From Rhodococcus jostii NBRC 16295 (lineage in GTDB: Bacteria; Actinomycetota; Actinomycetes; Mycobacteriales; Mycobacteriaceae), in the NCBI RefSeq assembly GCF_001894825.1, contig NZ_BCWY01000005.1:1-64000 (forward strand): a stretch of 64,000 nucleotides of DNA, in the 5' to 3' direction. The notes below the pieces were generated by a model. It saw nothing but the letters and a program-made list of their open reading frames with translations, was not told where the DNA came from and ran no database searches. Shown in pieces: positions 35,503 through 44,256 of the stretch; the first letter of the stretch is position 1, and each line of letters opens with the position of its first letter. A program made the translations under genes and the position numbers.

Positions 35503-36414
35503 TTACGGGCGCTCGAACCGTTCCTGACGGCCCAGCTTGCGCAACCGCATCCACTCCCGCAGACCCTGCGGATCACGCCTGGTGACGAGGAAATACCACC
35601 CGAACCGCACCCATTCCTGCGGCAGCAGCTTCCGCATGCCCGGCTGGGACAGCAGATACCCGCGGTTGCGGTAGGTGAAGAAGCGTTTCGTCTCGTTGTC
35701 CGGGTACTGCGTGTGCATCCGGCCACCGAGGATCGGCTTGAACTCCTCCGCGCCGTTCGGGTGCACGTACGCCGTCTGCAGGCAGGTGCCGAACGGCAGC
35801 CCCGACCGCACCAGCCGGCGATGCACCTCCACCTCGTCACCGCGGACGAACAGGCGCAGGTCGGGAACGCCGACCGTGTCGATCGCCGACGCGCGGAACA
35901 GGGCGCCGTTGAACAGCGACGCGATACCCGGGAGCAGGTCGGCCGAATCGTCGCCGTCGGCGAACAGTTCGGACCGCAGCCGTCGCCACTCCACGCCGCG
36001 GCGCAGCGGGAACGCGAGACGGTCGGGGTCGTCGATGTCGCAGACCACGGGGGAGACCTCCGCCAGGCCGTGCCGCTGCGCGCAGTCGAGCAGCGTCTCG
36101 AGGACCTTCGGTCCCTCGGGGCGGCCGTCGTCGTCGGCCAGCCACACCCAGTCGGCGCCGAGCGAGAGCGCGTACAGGATTCCGAGAGCGAAGCCGCCCG
36201 CTCCGCCCAGATTGTGCTGCGAACCGAGGTAGCTGACGGGAATCCCGGACGATTCGACGAGTTCGCGCACGTCGTCCTCGGCGGCGTTGTCCACGACCAC
36301 CAGATGGTCCAGCGGACGCGTCTGGGAGCCGAGAACCTTCAGCGATTCGGCCAGCAGTTCGCGGCGCTTGTGGGTGACGACGACGCCGACGATCCGCTCG
36401 GCAGCAGCGCTCAC
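35503..36414 (-). CDS. glfT1: Galactofuranosyltransferase GlfT1
   Basis: The 303-residue GT2-family enzyme matches mycobacterial GlfT1 (Rv3782, 304 residues), which adds the first two Galf residues to the decaprenyl-PP-GlcNAc-Rha primer. It has VGVVVTHKRRELLAESL at 9-25, VVVDNAAEDDV, QHNLGGAGGFALG, the metal motif D94-D96 in WLADDDGRPEG, and an RGDEVEVHRRLVRSG block. GTG at 36414 overlaps the wzt stop by 4 bases, so wzm-wzt-glfT1 form one operon in the same order as Rv3783-Rv3781-Rv3782-type clusters. It uses the rhamnose whose precursor is made by the rml genes in this window. Confidence 0.93.
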   Translation of the reverse strand: MSAAAERIVGVVVTHKRRELLAESLKVLGSQTRPLDHLVVVDNAAEDDVRELVESSGIPVSYLGSQHNLGGAGGFALGILYALSLGADWVWLADDDGRPEGPKVLETLLDCAQRHGLAEVSPVVCDIDDPDRLAFPLRRGVEWRRLRSELFADGDDSADLLPGIASLFNGALFRASAIDTVGVPDLRLFVRGDEVEVHRRLVRSGLPFGTCLQTAYVHPNGAEEFKPILGGRMHTQYPDNETKRFFTYRNRGYLLSQPGMRKLLPQEWVRFGWYFLVTRRDPQGLREWMRLRKLGRQERFERP

Positions 36415-37307
36415 GCGGACTCCGCCTCGGCCTCCGCTGCGGTGCGAACGGGACGATCGTTCGATCCGACGCTACGGGCGTCCCGTTCGGCCGGCTTGCC
36501 GAGCCCGGACTTCTCCCGGTCCATCTCGTAGATGACGTGCCGGACGTGGTCGGCGGCGTCGTCACCCTCGTACGCGCGGACAACGTCCTCGATGCCGCCC
36601 TGCTGCCGGATCCGGCCGTGGTCGATCCACATGGCCCTGTCGCAGAGCTGGGCGAGGAACTCGTTGGAGTGGCTGGCGAACACCAGGATGCCGGACCGTT
36701 CCACGAGAGCCTGCAGACGCACCCGCGCCTTCTTCATGAACTCGGCGTCGACGGCGCCGATACCTTCGTCGAGCAGCAGGATCTCCGGGTCGATGCTGGT
36801 GACGACCCCCATCGCGACGCGCACCCGCATGCCGGTGGAATACGTGCGCAGCGGCATCGACAGGTACTCGCCCAGCTCGGTGAACTCGGCGATCTCGTCC
36901 ATCTTCGCGAGCATCTGCTTGCGGGTCTGCCCCAGGAACAGTCCGCGGATGATGATGTTCTCGTAACCGGAGATCTCGGGGTCCATGCCGACACCGAGGT
37001 CGAAGACGGGGGCCACGCGGCCGCGGATGCTCGCGCTGCCGCGGGTGGGCTCGTAGATGCCGGACAGCAACCGCAGCAGCGTCGACTTGCCCGCGCCGTT
37101 GTGGCCGACCAGACCGATCCGGTCGCCTTCCTTCAGCGACAGATTGATGTCGCGCAGGGCCTCGACCACCACGACGTCCGAGTTGTTGCGCCCGATCGAA
37201 CCGCCGGCCTTGCCGAGGAACGCCTTCTTCAGCGAACGGGACTTGGCGTCGAAGATCGGGAAGTCGACGCAGGCGTCCCGCGTCTCGATACTCACATGCT
37301 CTGTCAT
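36411..37307 (-). CDS. wzt: Galactan ABC exporter, ATP-binding subunit (Wzt/RfbE)
   Basis: The 298-residue ABC ATPase of the polysaccharide-export class has a long N-terminal extension before Walker A GHNGAGKST (68-76). The Q-loop region is VGMDPEISGYENI, the signature is a variant YSTGMRVRV in place of LSGG, and Walker B is ILLLDEGIGAVD. An Ala/Arg/Glu-rich tail of about 45 residues has no carbohydrate-binding domain, as in mycobacterial Rv3781. With Wzm it should move lipid-linked galactan across the membrane. It starts 14 bases after the wzm stop and overlaps glfT1 by 4 bases. Confidence 0.93.
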   Translation of the reverse strand: MTEHVSIETRDACVDFPIFDAKSRSLKKAFLGKAGGSIGRNNSDVVVVEALRDINLSLKEGDRIGLVGHNGAGKSTLLRLLSGIYEPTRGSASIRGRVAPVFDLGVGMDPEISGYENIIIRGLFLGQTRKQMLAKMDEIAEFTELGEYLSMPLRTYSTGMRVRVAMGVVTSIDPEILLLDEGIGAVDAEFMKKARVRLQALVERSGILVFASHSNEFLAQLCDRAMWIDHGRIRQQGGIEDVVRAYEGDDAADHVRHVIYEMDREKSGLGKPAERDARSVGSNDRPVRTAAEAEAESA

Positions 37308-37320
37308 GTACTTCAGACCC

Positions 37321-38199
37321 CTAAACCCAGTAGGGCACGCGGGCCCGGTACTTGCGAAGCGCGAGGATGGCGGCGGTCCACCCCACGACGGTGATGGCCA
37401 GGACGATGTACCAGTGGTAGGCCTGCTGGTCCTGCCCGATCATGGGCGCGCGCACGATGTCGAGGTAGTGGAACAGCGGGTTCAGCTCGGCGAGCTTGAC
37501 GCGCTCCGCGGCCTGACCGCCCTGCGCCTCGAGGCTCTGCGTGGTCCACATGATCGGGGTCAGCACGAACAGCAGCAGCGTCATGCTGCCGAGGATCGGC
37601 GCGATGTCCCGGTAGCGGGTGGAGAAGATGCCGAACATGATCGACACCCACGCCGCGTTGACGACGATCAGCGCGATCGCCGGGATCGCGGCCAGCGACA
37701 ACCAGGTCAGGTGCCGCCACACCCCGAACGCGAAGAGCATGACGACGTAGATCACGAGGTTGTGGGCGAACAGCAGCAGTTGCCGCCACACCAGCCGGTA
37801 CACGTGGACGCTCAGCGCCGAGGGCAACTGTTTGATCAGCCCCTCGTTGGCGATGAACACCTCGGACCCCTCGAGGATGCTCGCACTGATCAGGTTCCAG
37901 ACGATCAGACCCACGGTGACGTACGGCAGGAACTCGTCCAGCGGGATGTCCAGCAGGGCGGAGTACAGGATGCCCATCGCCGCGGCCTGCACGCCGGTCG
38001 CGATCGTGATCCAGAACGGACCGATCACCGACCGGCGGTAACGCTGCTTGATGTCCTGCCAGCCGAGGCTCAGCCACAGCTCGCGCTGAGCGAAGCCGTC
38101 CCTGAGGTCCTTGAACGCGCGACGGAAGGTCTGCGAATCGGACGCCGGGAGCGGGCCGCCTGCGGCCTCGGTTTCGATAGCGGATGCTGACACGGGCAC
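37321..38199 (-). CDS. wzm: Galactan ABC exporter, permease subunit (Wzm/RfbD)
   Basis: The 292-residue ABC-2-type permease has six hydrophobic segments after a cytoplasmic N-terminus. The conserved WLSLGWQDIKQRYRRSVIGPF (about 58-78) is the amphipathic and coupling region of the polysaccharide exporters. It is closest in layout to mycobacterial Rv3783 (RfbD). GTG at 38199 is used; GTG at 38193 is equally likely because no strong ribosome binding site is visible. It is the first gene of the wzm-wzt-glfT1 operon, and the proteasome activator gene lies 42 bases upstream on the same strand. Confidence 0.92.
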   Translation of the reverse strand: MPVSASAIETEAAGGPLPASDSQTFRRAFKDLRDGFAQRELWLSLGWQDIKQRYRRSVIGPFWITIATGVQAAAMGILYSALLDIPLDEFLPYVTVGLIVWNLISASILEGSEVFIANEGLIKQLPSALSVHVYRLVWRQLLLFAHNLVIYVVMLFAFGVWRHLTWLSLAAIPAIALIVVNAAWVSIMFGIFSTRYRDIAPILGSMTLLLFVLTPIMWTTQSLEAQGGQAAERVKLAELNPLFHYLDIVRAPMIGQDQQAYHWYIVLAITVVGWTAAILALRKYRARVPYWV

Positions 38200-38241
38200 C
38201 GAGCCTACCGGGAGTCGAGTTCCATGCTGTTTCGCCCGTTG

Positions 38242-38826
38242 CTACAGGTACTGGCCGGTACCGCTCGACTGCGACCCGGGATCGTGATTGTGCGCCCCGT
38301 GCGGGTTGCCCATGCTGATGCCCGGAGGCAGTGCCCCCTGACGCATCTGCTCGAGCTGGGAGCGGGCCGCCATCTGCTGGGCGAACAGGGCCGTCTGGAT
38401 GCCGTGGAACAGTCCTTCGAGCCACCCCACCAGCTGCGCCTGCGCGATGCGGAGTTCGGCGTCGGTGGGGACGGTGTCGTCGGTGAAGGGCAGGGTGAGG
38501 CGTTCGAGCTCGTCGCGCAGTTCGGGGGCGAGGCCCTGCTCGAGCTCGTGGATCGACGACTTGTGGATCTCCTTCAACCGGTTGCGGCTGGCATCGTCGA
38601 GCGGTGCCGCGCGCACTTCCTCGAGGAGCTGCTTGATCATCGTGCCGATGCGCATGACCTTGGCCGGCTGCTCCACCATGTCGGCCACCGACTCCGCGCC
38701 GTTCCCGTTCGCGTCCGCGGCGGCGTCGGCGCCCTCGGGCTTGCTCGCGGCCTCGGCGACGGGGATGGCCATGGGCTGACCGTCGGGGCCGATCACGACG
38801 ACGTGTTCATTCTCCGAGTTCGTCAT
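38242..38826 (-). CDS. bpa: Bacterial proteasome activator
   Basis: The 194-residue protein is the Rv3780 (Bpa/PafE) type, a ring-shaped ATP-independent activator of the 20S proteasome. The core four-helix region (about 65-165, MRIGTMIKQLLEEVRAA and AQAQLVGWLEGLFHGIQTALFAQQM) is followed by a flexible tail ending in GQYL, the C-terminal motif that docks into the proteasome alpha ring. ATG at 38826 is chosen because the upstream extension does not match. The disordered N-terminus is longer than in Mycobacterium (about 178 residues in total). The presence of this gene implies a proteasome in the organism. Confidence 0.93.
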   Translation of the reverse strand: MTNSENEHVVVIGPDGQPMAIPVAEAASKPEGADAAADANGNGAESVADMVEQPAKVMRIGTMIKQLLEEVRAAPLDDASRNRLKEIHKSSIHELEQGLAPELRDELERLTLPFTDDTVPTDAELRIAQAQLVGWLEGLFHGIQTALFAQQMAARSQLEQMRQGALPPGISMGNPHGAHNHDPGSQSSGTGQYL

Positions 38827-38979
38827 GCCTCCATCTTGGCTGTTCCTGCTCGGCGGCGCGAAGGTGCGTCCCATTTGAGTGCTTTCCGATAATTTGGGGT
38901 GCTCGAGAATATTGTTGCGCTTCGCAACAAACGATGGCTGGCTTCGACCGTATTGACTTGGGGTCCTAGAGTGTCGGGC

Positions 38980-40182
38980 ATGGCTTACGACGTTGCCCGC
39001 GTTCGGGGACTCATCCCCTCACTCGGCGACGGTTGGATCCATCTCGATCCGCAGGCCGGCATGCAGATTCCGGATGCGGTGTCACGCACTGTCTCGACAG
39101 CCTTCCGGGCCTCTGCCTCTTCGTCGACCGGGCGACATGTGTCCAGCCGGCGCAGTGCGGCGGTACTCGATGCGGCCCGAGCAGCCGTCGCCGACCTGGT
39201 CGGAGGCGACCCCGCGGGGGTCGTCCTCGGCCCCGACCGATCCGTTCTCCTCGCCTGGCTCGCCGAGTCGCTGAGCACACGCCTCGGCCTCGGAACCGGG
39301 CTGGTGCTGTCCCGGCTCGACGAGGAAGCGAACGTCGCCCCCTGGCTTCGCGTCGCCAGCCGGTACGGCGCCCAGGTGCGGTGGGCGGAAGTCGAGATCG
39401 AGACCTGCGAACTCCCCAGCTGGCAGTTCCAGGACCTCATCACCACCACCACGCGCCTCGTCGCCCTCACCGCCGCCTCCCCCATCGTCGGCTCGGCGCC
39501 CGACGTCCGCGTCGCCTCGGACCGCGTCCACGAAGTCGGTGGACTGATGGTCGTCGACGCGATCGGTGCCGCCCCCTACGCACACGTCGACATCAACGAA
39601 CTCGGAGCCGACGTCGTCGCCGTCGGCGCCACCTCCTGGGGCGGACCGCAGGTCGGGGCGCTCGTCTTCCGCGACCCCAGCCTCCTCGACCGCATCCCCG
39701 CCGTGTCGCTCAACCCGTACGCGCGGGGTGTCGAACGTCTCGAGGTCGGGGTGCACCAGTTCGCGCTCCTCGCCGGCCTCACCACGTCCATCGACTTCCT
39801 CGCGAACCTCGACGAGTCGGCCACCGGATCCCGCCGCGAGAAGCTCGAGGCGTCCATCAGCTCGCTGCAGAACTACCAGGACACCCTGTTCGACCACCTC
39901 ATGTCGTCGCTGAAGCGGCTACCGCAGGTCATGGTCATCGGGCGGTCACCCAGCCGGGTTCCGACGCTCAGCTTCACCGTCGCCGGAGTCTCGGCCGACA
40001 AGGTCGCGTCGCACCTCGCCGACAAGCGCATCGCCACCGTCAGCGGCGTCCACGGCGGTTCTCGCCTGCTCGACGCGCTCGGCGTCAACGACGAGGGCGG
40101 GGCCGTCACCATCGGCCTCGCGCCGTACACCACCCGCTACGAGATCGACCAGCTGGTGAACGAACTCGCGACCCTGGGCTGA
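38980..40182 (+). CDS. Class-V aminotransferase/cysteine-desulfurase-fold protein lacking PLP lysine
   Basis: The 400-residue protein has the class-V fold throughout ([16 protein letters not shown] at the start, [22 protein letters not shown] before the cofactor site, a typical C-terminal domain). It matches Rv3778c by gene context beside bpa. Where cysteine desulfurases have the HK of the Schiff-base motif, this protein has T218-S219 in GATSWGGPQ. The catalytic Cys of the usual SGxHC is Gly359 in SGVHGGS. Both hallmark residues are therefore missing, which argues against desulfurase activity. It could bind PLP non-covalently, act by another chemistry, or be a structural pseudoenzyme. Confidence 0.8.
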   Translation: MAYDVARVRGLIPSLGDGWIHLDPQAGMQIPDAVSRTVSTAFRASASSSTGRHVSSRRSAAVLDAARAAVADLVGGDPAGVVLGPDRSVLLAWLAESLSTRLGLGTGLVLSRLDEEANVAPWLRVASRYGAQVRWAEVEIETCELPSWQFQDLITTTTRLVALTAASPIVGSAPDVRVASDRVHEVGGLMVVDAIGAAPYAHVDINELGADVVAVGATSWGGPQVGALVFRDPSLLDRIPAVSLNPYARGVERLEVGVHQFALLAGLTTSIDFLANLDESATGSRREKLEASISSLQNYQDTLFDHLMSSLKRLPQVMVIGRSPSRVPTLSFTVAGVSADKVASHLADKRIATVSGVHGGSRLLDALGVNDEGGAVTIGLAPYTTRYEIDQLVNELATLG

Positions 40183-40230
40183 GCCCAACCCGCGCCGCAC
40201 CTGCCGACCCGCCGATCACCCGCCGCGCCG

Positions 40231-40281
40231 CGCCCAATGTGACATTCGTTCCGTTGAACGGGACCAATGTCACATCGGGCG
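40231..40281. terminator. Long inverted repeat between convergent genes
   Basis: Two 25-base arms (40231-40255 and 40257-40281) pair at 22 of 25 positions around GTTGAAC, with an inner core of AATGTGACATT-type sequence. It lies between two genes that converge (stops at 40182 and 40307), so it probably serves as a bidirectional transcription end. There is no T-run. Confidence 0.6.
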
Positions 40282-40306
40282 GTGAGTGAGAGGCGGACGA
40301 CGAGTG

Positions 40307-41302
40307 TCAGTTCCGCGGGATCGTGAGGATCACCTTGCCGACGGTGTCCGCCGAATCGAGCAATTCGTGCGCGCGCGGGGCCTCGGTGATGGGCAGTTCG
40401 GCCGACACGATGGGGTGCACCGCGCCCTCCGCGATGAGCGGCCACAGCCGCTTGTGGACGTCGGCGACGATGTCGGCCTTGCCCTCGCGTCCCGTCTCGG
40501 CGCGTCCCCGCAGACCGGCGGCCGTCACGTGGCCGCGTTTGCCCAGCAGCTTGCCCAGATCGAGTTCGCCCTTGCGGCCGCCCTGCATGCCGATGACGAC
40601 GAGCCGGCCGTCGGCGGCGAGCACGTCCACGTTGCGGTCGAGGTACGAGCCGCCCATGTTGTCGAGGATCACGTCGGCGCCGTGGCCGTCGGTGGCCTTG
40701 CGGATCTCGTCGACGAAGTCGGCTTCGCGGTAGTTGACGAGGATGTCGGCGCCGAGTTCGCGGCAGCGCGCCAGCTTCTCGTCGGACCCTGCCGTGACGG
40801 CGACGCGCGCACCCAGCGCGACGCCCACCTGGATGGCGTGGGTGCCGATGCCGCCGCCACCGCCGTGCACCAGCAGCACGTCGCCGCGGGACAGTCCGGC
40901 GCCCATCACGACGTTCGACCACACCGTGCACGCGACCTCCGGCAGTGACGCGGCGACGAGCAGGTCCACGCCCTCGGGTAACGGGAGAAGCTGGGTCGCG
41001 GGAACGGCGACACGTTCCGCGTAGCCACCGCCGGACAGCAGCGCGCACACCTGATCGCCGACGGACCACCCCGACACTCCCTCGCCGAGTTCGGCGACGG
41101 TGCCGGAACATTCGAGCCCGAGGATGTCGCTGGCCCCGGGCGGCGGCGGGTAGAACCCCTGACGCTGCAGCAGGTCGGCGCGGTTGACGGCCGTCGCGGC
41201 CACGTCGACGAGGACGTGTCCGGGTGGGAGTTCCGGGTCCGGCTGCTCCGCCCACTTCATGACTTCGGGGCCGCCCGGCTGGTCGATCGTGATCGCATAC
41301 AT
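40307..41302 (-). CDS. NAD(P)H:quinone oxidoreductase, zinc-less MDR family
   Basis: The 331-residue medium-chain reductase of the quinone-oxidoreductase type (Qor/PIG3-like, Rv3777 in M. tuberculosis by context) has NRADLLQRQGFYPPPPG near 40-56, the NADPH-binding VHGGGGGIGTHAIQ near 145-158 and NMGGSYLDRNV near 212. It lacks the Cys/His zinc ligands of alcohol dehydrogenases. ATG at 41302 begins at MYAITIDQPGG, the usual family N-terminus. It is divergent from a MarR regulator 123 bases away, so that regulator may control it. The electron acceptor is likely a quinone or enone, not established. Confidence 0.88.
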   Translation of the reverse strand: MYAITIDQPGGPEVMKWAEQPDPELPPGHVLVDVAATAVNRADLLQRQGFYPPPPGASDILGLECSGTVAELGEGVSGWSVGDQVCALLSGGGYAERVAVPATQLLPLPEGVDLLVAASLPEVACTVWSNVVMGAGLSRGDVLLVHGGGGGIGTHAIQVGVALGARVAVTAGSDEKLARCRELGADILVNYREADFVDEIRKATDGHGADVILDNMGGSYLDRNVDVLAADGRLVVIGMQGGRKGELDLGKLLGKRGHVTAAGLRGRAETGREGKADIVADVHKRLWPLIAEGAVHPIVSAELPITEAPRAHELLDSADTVGKVILTIPRN

Positions 41303-41425
41303 GAGGACGACGCTAGCGAAATGCGTCGGCGCCCGGAGGCAGTGACCGATCATCGCTACACGCTCGCCGATGCGGGGAACGGCAGGCTACTGGAAAGTAA
41401 TGTCGGAATACTAGAGTGTGAACCT

Positions 41426-41908
41426 GTGACAGCAGAAACCTCCGACGCCGAAGCGGCGACCAACTGGTTGACGCCGGCCGAGATGCGCGCCTGGCGTGGT
41501 TACATGGACGGCAATCAGCGGCTGATGGACGTCCTCAACCGGGATCTGCAGGACAAACACGATCTCTCCCTGGCGGACTACCGGATTCTGGTACTGCTGT
41601 CCGAGTCTCCGGACGGTTCGTTACGCATGAGCGATCTCGCGGACGGCGTCCTCTCCTCCCGAAGCCGCCTCACCCACCAGATCCGGCGGATGGAAGCGCA
41701 GGGCATGGTCACCCGCGACACCTGCCTCGAGGACGGCCGCGGAGTTCTCGCCGTCATCACCGACGAAGGCCGCGCCCGGTTGGCCGCGGCGGCGCCCACT
41801 CATGTCGCCGGGGTGCGCAGCAACCTCGTCGATCTGCTCACCAAGTCGCAGCTGAAGGTTCTCGCCGAGGTGTTCGAACGCGTCGACAAGGCCATCGGCG
41901 ACCGCTGA
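41426..41908 (+). CDS. MarR-family transcriptional regulator
   Basis: The 160-residue winged-helix regulator has a helical N-terminal dimerisation region (MRAWRGYMDGNQRLMDVLNRDL), then DYRILVLLSESPDGSLRMSDLADG and the recognition region SRSRLTHQIRRMEAQGMV. The wing is RDTCLEDGRGVLAVIT, with a conserved Asp/Arg as in MarR. GTG at 41426 is the only start that gives a normal N-terminus. It is divergent from the quinone oxidoreductase. A short inverted repeat AGTA-N9-TACT ends about 12 bases before the start and might be its operator. Its single Cys (TCLED) could make it redox-responsive, which is speculation. Confidence 0.85.
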   Translation: MTAETSDAEAATNWLTPAEMRAWRGYMDGNQRLMDVLNRDLQDKHDLSLADYRILVLLSESPDGSLRMSDLADGVLSSRSRLTHQIRRMEAQGMVTRDTCLEDGRGVLAVITDEGRARLAAAAPTHVAGVRSNLVDLLTKSQLKVLAEVFERVDKAIGDR

Positions 41909-41950
41909 CCGGTTGCCCGCCGACGCGTCCGTACCGATAAGATCGCCCAC

Positions 41951-42038
41951 GGAAGCGTGGCAGAGCGGCCGAATGCACTCGCCTTGAAAGCGAGCGTCGT
42001 GAAAGCGACCGGGGGTTCAAATCCCTCCGCTTCCGCCA
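41951..42038 (+). tRNA. tRNA-Ser (anticodon TGA)
   Basis: The class-II tRNA has a 7-bp acceptor stem GGAAGCG/CGCTTCC, an anticodon loop CTTGAAA within CTCGC/GCGAG giving anticodon TGA (codons UCA and likely UCG), a long variable arm (CGTCGTGAAAGCGACC) and T-loop GTTCAAATC. The CCA end is encoded at 42036-42038. It is followed directly by a strong hairpin. Confidence 0.95.
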
Positions 42039-42044
42039 GCGGGC

Positions 42045-42083
42045 AGCAGTCCTGGCCTGGTATCGCACCAGGCCAGGGCTGTT
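42045..42083. terminator. Hairpin terminator after tRNA-Ser
   Basis: A stem of up to 17 bp (perfect inner 11 bp: CCTGGCCTGGT with its complement, 42051-42061 and 42067-42077) around ATCGC, followed by a TTTCCTATTTC tract. It starts 7 bases after the encoded CCA of tRNA-Ser and also lies at the end of the converging TfoX-like gene. Confidence 0.8.
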
Positions 42084-42085
42084 TC

Positions 42086-42448
42086 CTATTTCTTCCGGGC
42101 CTTCGGCCGCTTCGGTGGAAGTTCGGCGATCTCGGCGAGCGCGCGTTCGATCCACGGTGTGGCGAGGTCCGGGGTGTCACGCCACTGGTCCGGCAGGGCC
42201 AGGTATTCGCGCATCGGCTTCTCTCCCGGACCGAACGGGCCGGCGCCGTCGGCCGACGCCAGTTCGTCCTTCGCATGCTCGGTGAGGAGACGGACCCCGA
42301 CGCTCGGCCCGAGGAGCCCGGCGAACATGTTGCCGTTCACGAAGGCGCCCAGGTTGCCGAACATCGGTTTCACCTCGACGCCGGGTGTGTCGGGGATCAG
42401 CGACCGGAAGAACTGCTTGTCCTCCTCTGACGGTTTCGGCATCTGCAT
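42086..42448 (-). CDS. TfoX/Sxy N-terminal-domain protein
   Basis: The 120-residue protein consists of a single TfoX N-terminal domain: VEVKPMFGNLGAFVNGNMFAGLLG followed by a VGVRLLTEHAKDELASADGAGPF segment and a final AlphaBeta GEKPMREYLALPDQW. A basic tail (KRPKARKK) follows. Proteins like this are common in actinobacteria and have no known link to competence. ATG at 42448 has no overlap with the VOC-domain gene 16 bases upstream on the same strand, so both may belong to one transcript with the genes up to 44570. Confidence 0.8.
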   Translation of the reverse strand: MQMPKPSEEDKQFFRSLIPDTPGVEVKPMFGNLGAFVNGNMFAGLLGPSVGVRLLTEHAKDELASADGAGPFGPGEKPMREYLALPDQWRDTPDLATPWIERALAEIAELPPKRPKARKK

Positions 42449-42464
42449 GGGAACTCCTCGGTGG

Positions 42465-43250
42465 CTACTGTTCCTGACGTTCCTCGGGGGTCATGATGCT
42501 GAAGAGTGCGCCCTGCGGGTCGGTGACACCGGCCATCCGGCCGACGGTGGGGATGTCCATCGCCTCTTCGACGATCGTGCCGCCGAGTTCGACGACCTTT
42601 GCGGCACTCGCGTCGACGTCCTCGACCGCGAAGTAGACGCGCCAGTGATTCGGGGTGCCGGCCGTCATCGGCTGTCCGCATCCACAGACCTGCTCTCCGC
42701 CCACCTCGAACAGCGTGTAGGTGTACTCCGGACCCATGGACATCTGCGACGTCGTGATCCCGAAGACGCTGGTGTAGAACGCAACCGCCGTGTCGACGTC
42801 GCCGGTGTTCAGTTCGGTCCAGAGACAGGCGCCGGGGTCGCCGACGAGGGTGGCTCCGATGTGCTTGTTCGCCTGCCACAGCCCGACGGCTGCCCCGGTG
42901 GGGTCGGTGACGAAGGACATGCGGCCGGCTTCCCCCACGTCGAACGCCGGCATCAGAACCTGGCCCCCGGCGTCGGGGACTTTCGCGACGGTCGCGTCGA
43001 CGTCGTCGACCGCGATGTAGGTGTTCCAATTCGCCCCCGCCGCGGCCGCATCGGGTTGCAGTGGTGCGATGGCGGCCACGTTCTCGCCGCGCACGGTGGC
43101 CATCGAGTAGACGGGGCCTTCGGGCATCGGCCGGTCGTCGTACTCCCAGCCGAGCAGTTCCGAATAAAACTTCTTCGCGGCGGCCTGATCGCTGGTTTGG
43201 AGGTCGACCCAGTTCGGTGTTCCCTGGGCGTATTCCGATTTGGTGGGCAT
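42465..43250 (-). CDS. Two-domain VOC (glyoxalase/bleomycin-resistance fold) protein
   Basis: The 261-residue protein contains two vicinal-oxygen-chelate domains, about 10-125 and 135-258. Each has the opening metal-site pattern ([21 protein letters not shown] and [20 protein letters not shown]) and ends in a strand with GRMSFVTDP or [11 protein letters not shown]. It is of the type often annotated 27 kDa antigen or hydroxylase-like in mycobacteria. Usual His/Glu metal residues are reduced, so enzymatic function is uncertain. It lies between the TfoX-like and SRPBCC-DinB genes on the same strand (16 and 22 bases away), suggesting one transcript. Confidence 0.8.
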   Translation of the reverse strand: MPTKSEYAQGTPNWVDLQTSDQAAAKKFYSELLGWEYDDRPMPEGPVYSMATVRGENVAAIAPLQPDAAAAGANWNTYIAVDDVDATVAKVPDAGGQVLMPAFDVGEAGRMSFVTDPTGAAVGLWQANKHIGATLVGDPGACLWTELNTGDVDTAVAFYTSVFGITTSQMSMGPEYTYTLFEVGGEQVCGCGQPMTAGTPNHWRVYFAVEDVDASAAKVVELGGTIVEEAMDIPTVGRMAGVTDPQGALFSIMTPEERQEQ

Positions 43251-43272
43251 GACGATCCTTTCCGTTGTGGTG

Positions 43273-44256
43273 TCAGGCCGCCGGGACGGGGTGGCGGCCG
43301 GTGTAGGCGATGAGCCGGGTCACCGCATCGCTGGTGTGCGGGGCGGGAACGGGATCGTCGAATCCGACGGCCTTCCTGCCCTCGGGTGAGATGATCTTGT
43401 GCGCCAACGTCAGCACGTATTCGGCGAGTGGCTCGGGCACGGCCGCATCTCCTCCGGTCGCTGCCGCGAAATCCCAGGCGTGGACCAGGAATTCGATCGA
43501 GAGGATGCCCACGGCAAGGGTCGCGGGGAATGGGTTCGGCCCGAGCGTCACCGTGCCGTCCAGGCCGCGACCGCGCCATGCCTCCAGTGCCGGTTGGGCG
43601 AGGTCGGCGATTCGCGTCTCGACGGGCTTGGTGGGGTCGTCGTCGAACTCCGCTCCGGCCGCGCCACCGAGGGACGTGATCGAACCGGCGAGGTGATCGG
43701 CGAGCTGCGAGACGGTGAACTCGGTGCACGCTGTCTGCTTGGACATGTCCTCTGCCGTGAAGCCGCGGAGGACTCGTTGCACGACTGCCAAAGAAGCTTC
43801 GGCACTGGACAGTTCGTCGAGAGGGTCGGGTGCGGCCGCCCAGTCGTCGGGGCCGGCGTCACTGTTCTGTGCGGCGAGGACGAGGCGATCCAGGTAGTGG
43901 TTCCAGCCCTCCGCGTGGCGGGCGGCCTGCTCGTCGTCGAGCCCGTCGTGCACGAGGCGCACCTCGGTTCCGCCGGTGGTGGGGGTGAGTGTCACCGTCA
44001 CGGTGGACGTGCCCGGCGGGAGTTCGTCGTCGCCTTCCCATCCCCACGTGTACACCACCCGCTTGCCGGGAACGACCTCACGGAACGTGCCGGCCGCGGA
44101 GTGACCCGGAACGACGGTCCACCGGTACTCGCCACCCGCCTGCAGATCGACGCGGGCCGCGACGGTCTGCCACCGCCGCAATCGCTCCGGTCTGGTGACG
44201 AGGTCGAACGCGGCGTCCGGGTCCAGCGGGACGACGACGGTTTTGTCGAATGGCAT
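43273..44256 (-). CDS. Fusion of SRPBCC (AHSA1-like) and TIGR03086/DinB-like domains
   Basis: The 327-residue protein joins two domains that are usually separate. Residues 1-140 are an AHSA1/SRPBCC domain ([25 protein letters not shown], later [14 protein letters not shown]). Residues 145-327 are a TIGR03086-type mycothiol/metal-binding DinB-like domain ([19 protein letters not shown] and [15 protein letters not shown] with conserved His). The ATG overlaps the stop of the ArsR gene (TGATG), forming a regulator-plus-effector operon. In actinobacteria ArsR-SRPBCC pairs are frequent, but their substrates are mostly unknown. The fused DinB part suggests use of mycothiol or a bound metal. Confidence 0.8.
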   Translation of the reverse strand: MPFDKTVVVPLDPDAAFDLVTRPERLRRWQTVAARVDLQAGGEYRWTVVPGHSAAGTFREVVPGKRVVYTWGWEGDDELPPGTSTVTVTLTPTTGGTEVRLVHDGLDDEQAARHAEGWNHYLDRLVLAAQNSDAGPDDWAAAPDPLDELSSAEASLAVVQRVLRGFTAEDMSKQTACTEFTVSQLADHLAGSITSLGGAAGAEFDDDPTKPVETRIADLAQPALEAWRGRGLDGTVTLGPNPFPATLAVGILSIEFLVHAWDFAAATGGDAAVPEPLAEYVLTLAHKIISPEGRKAVGFDDPVPAPHTSDAVTRLIAYTGRHPVPAA

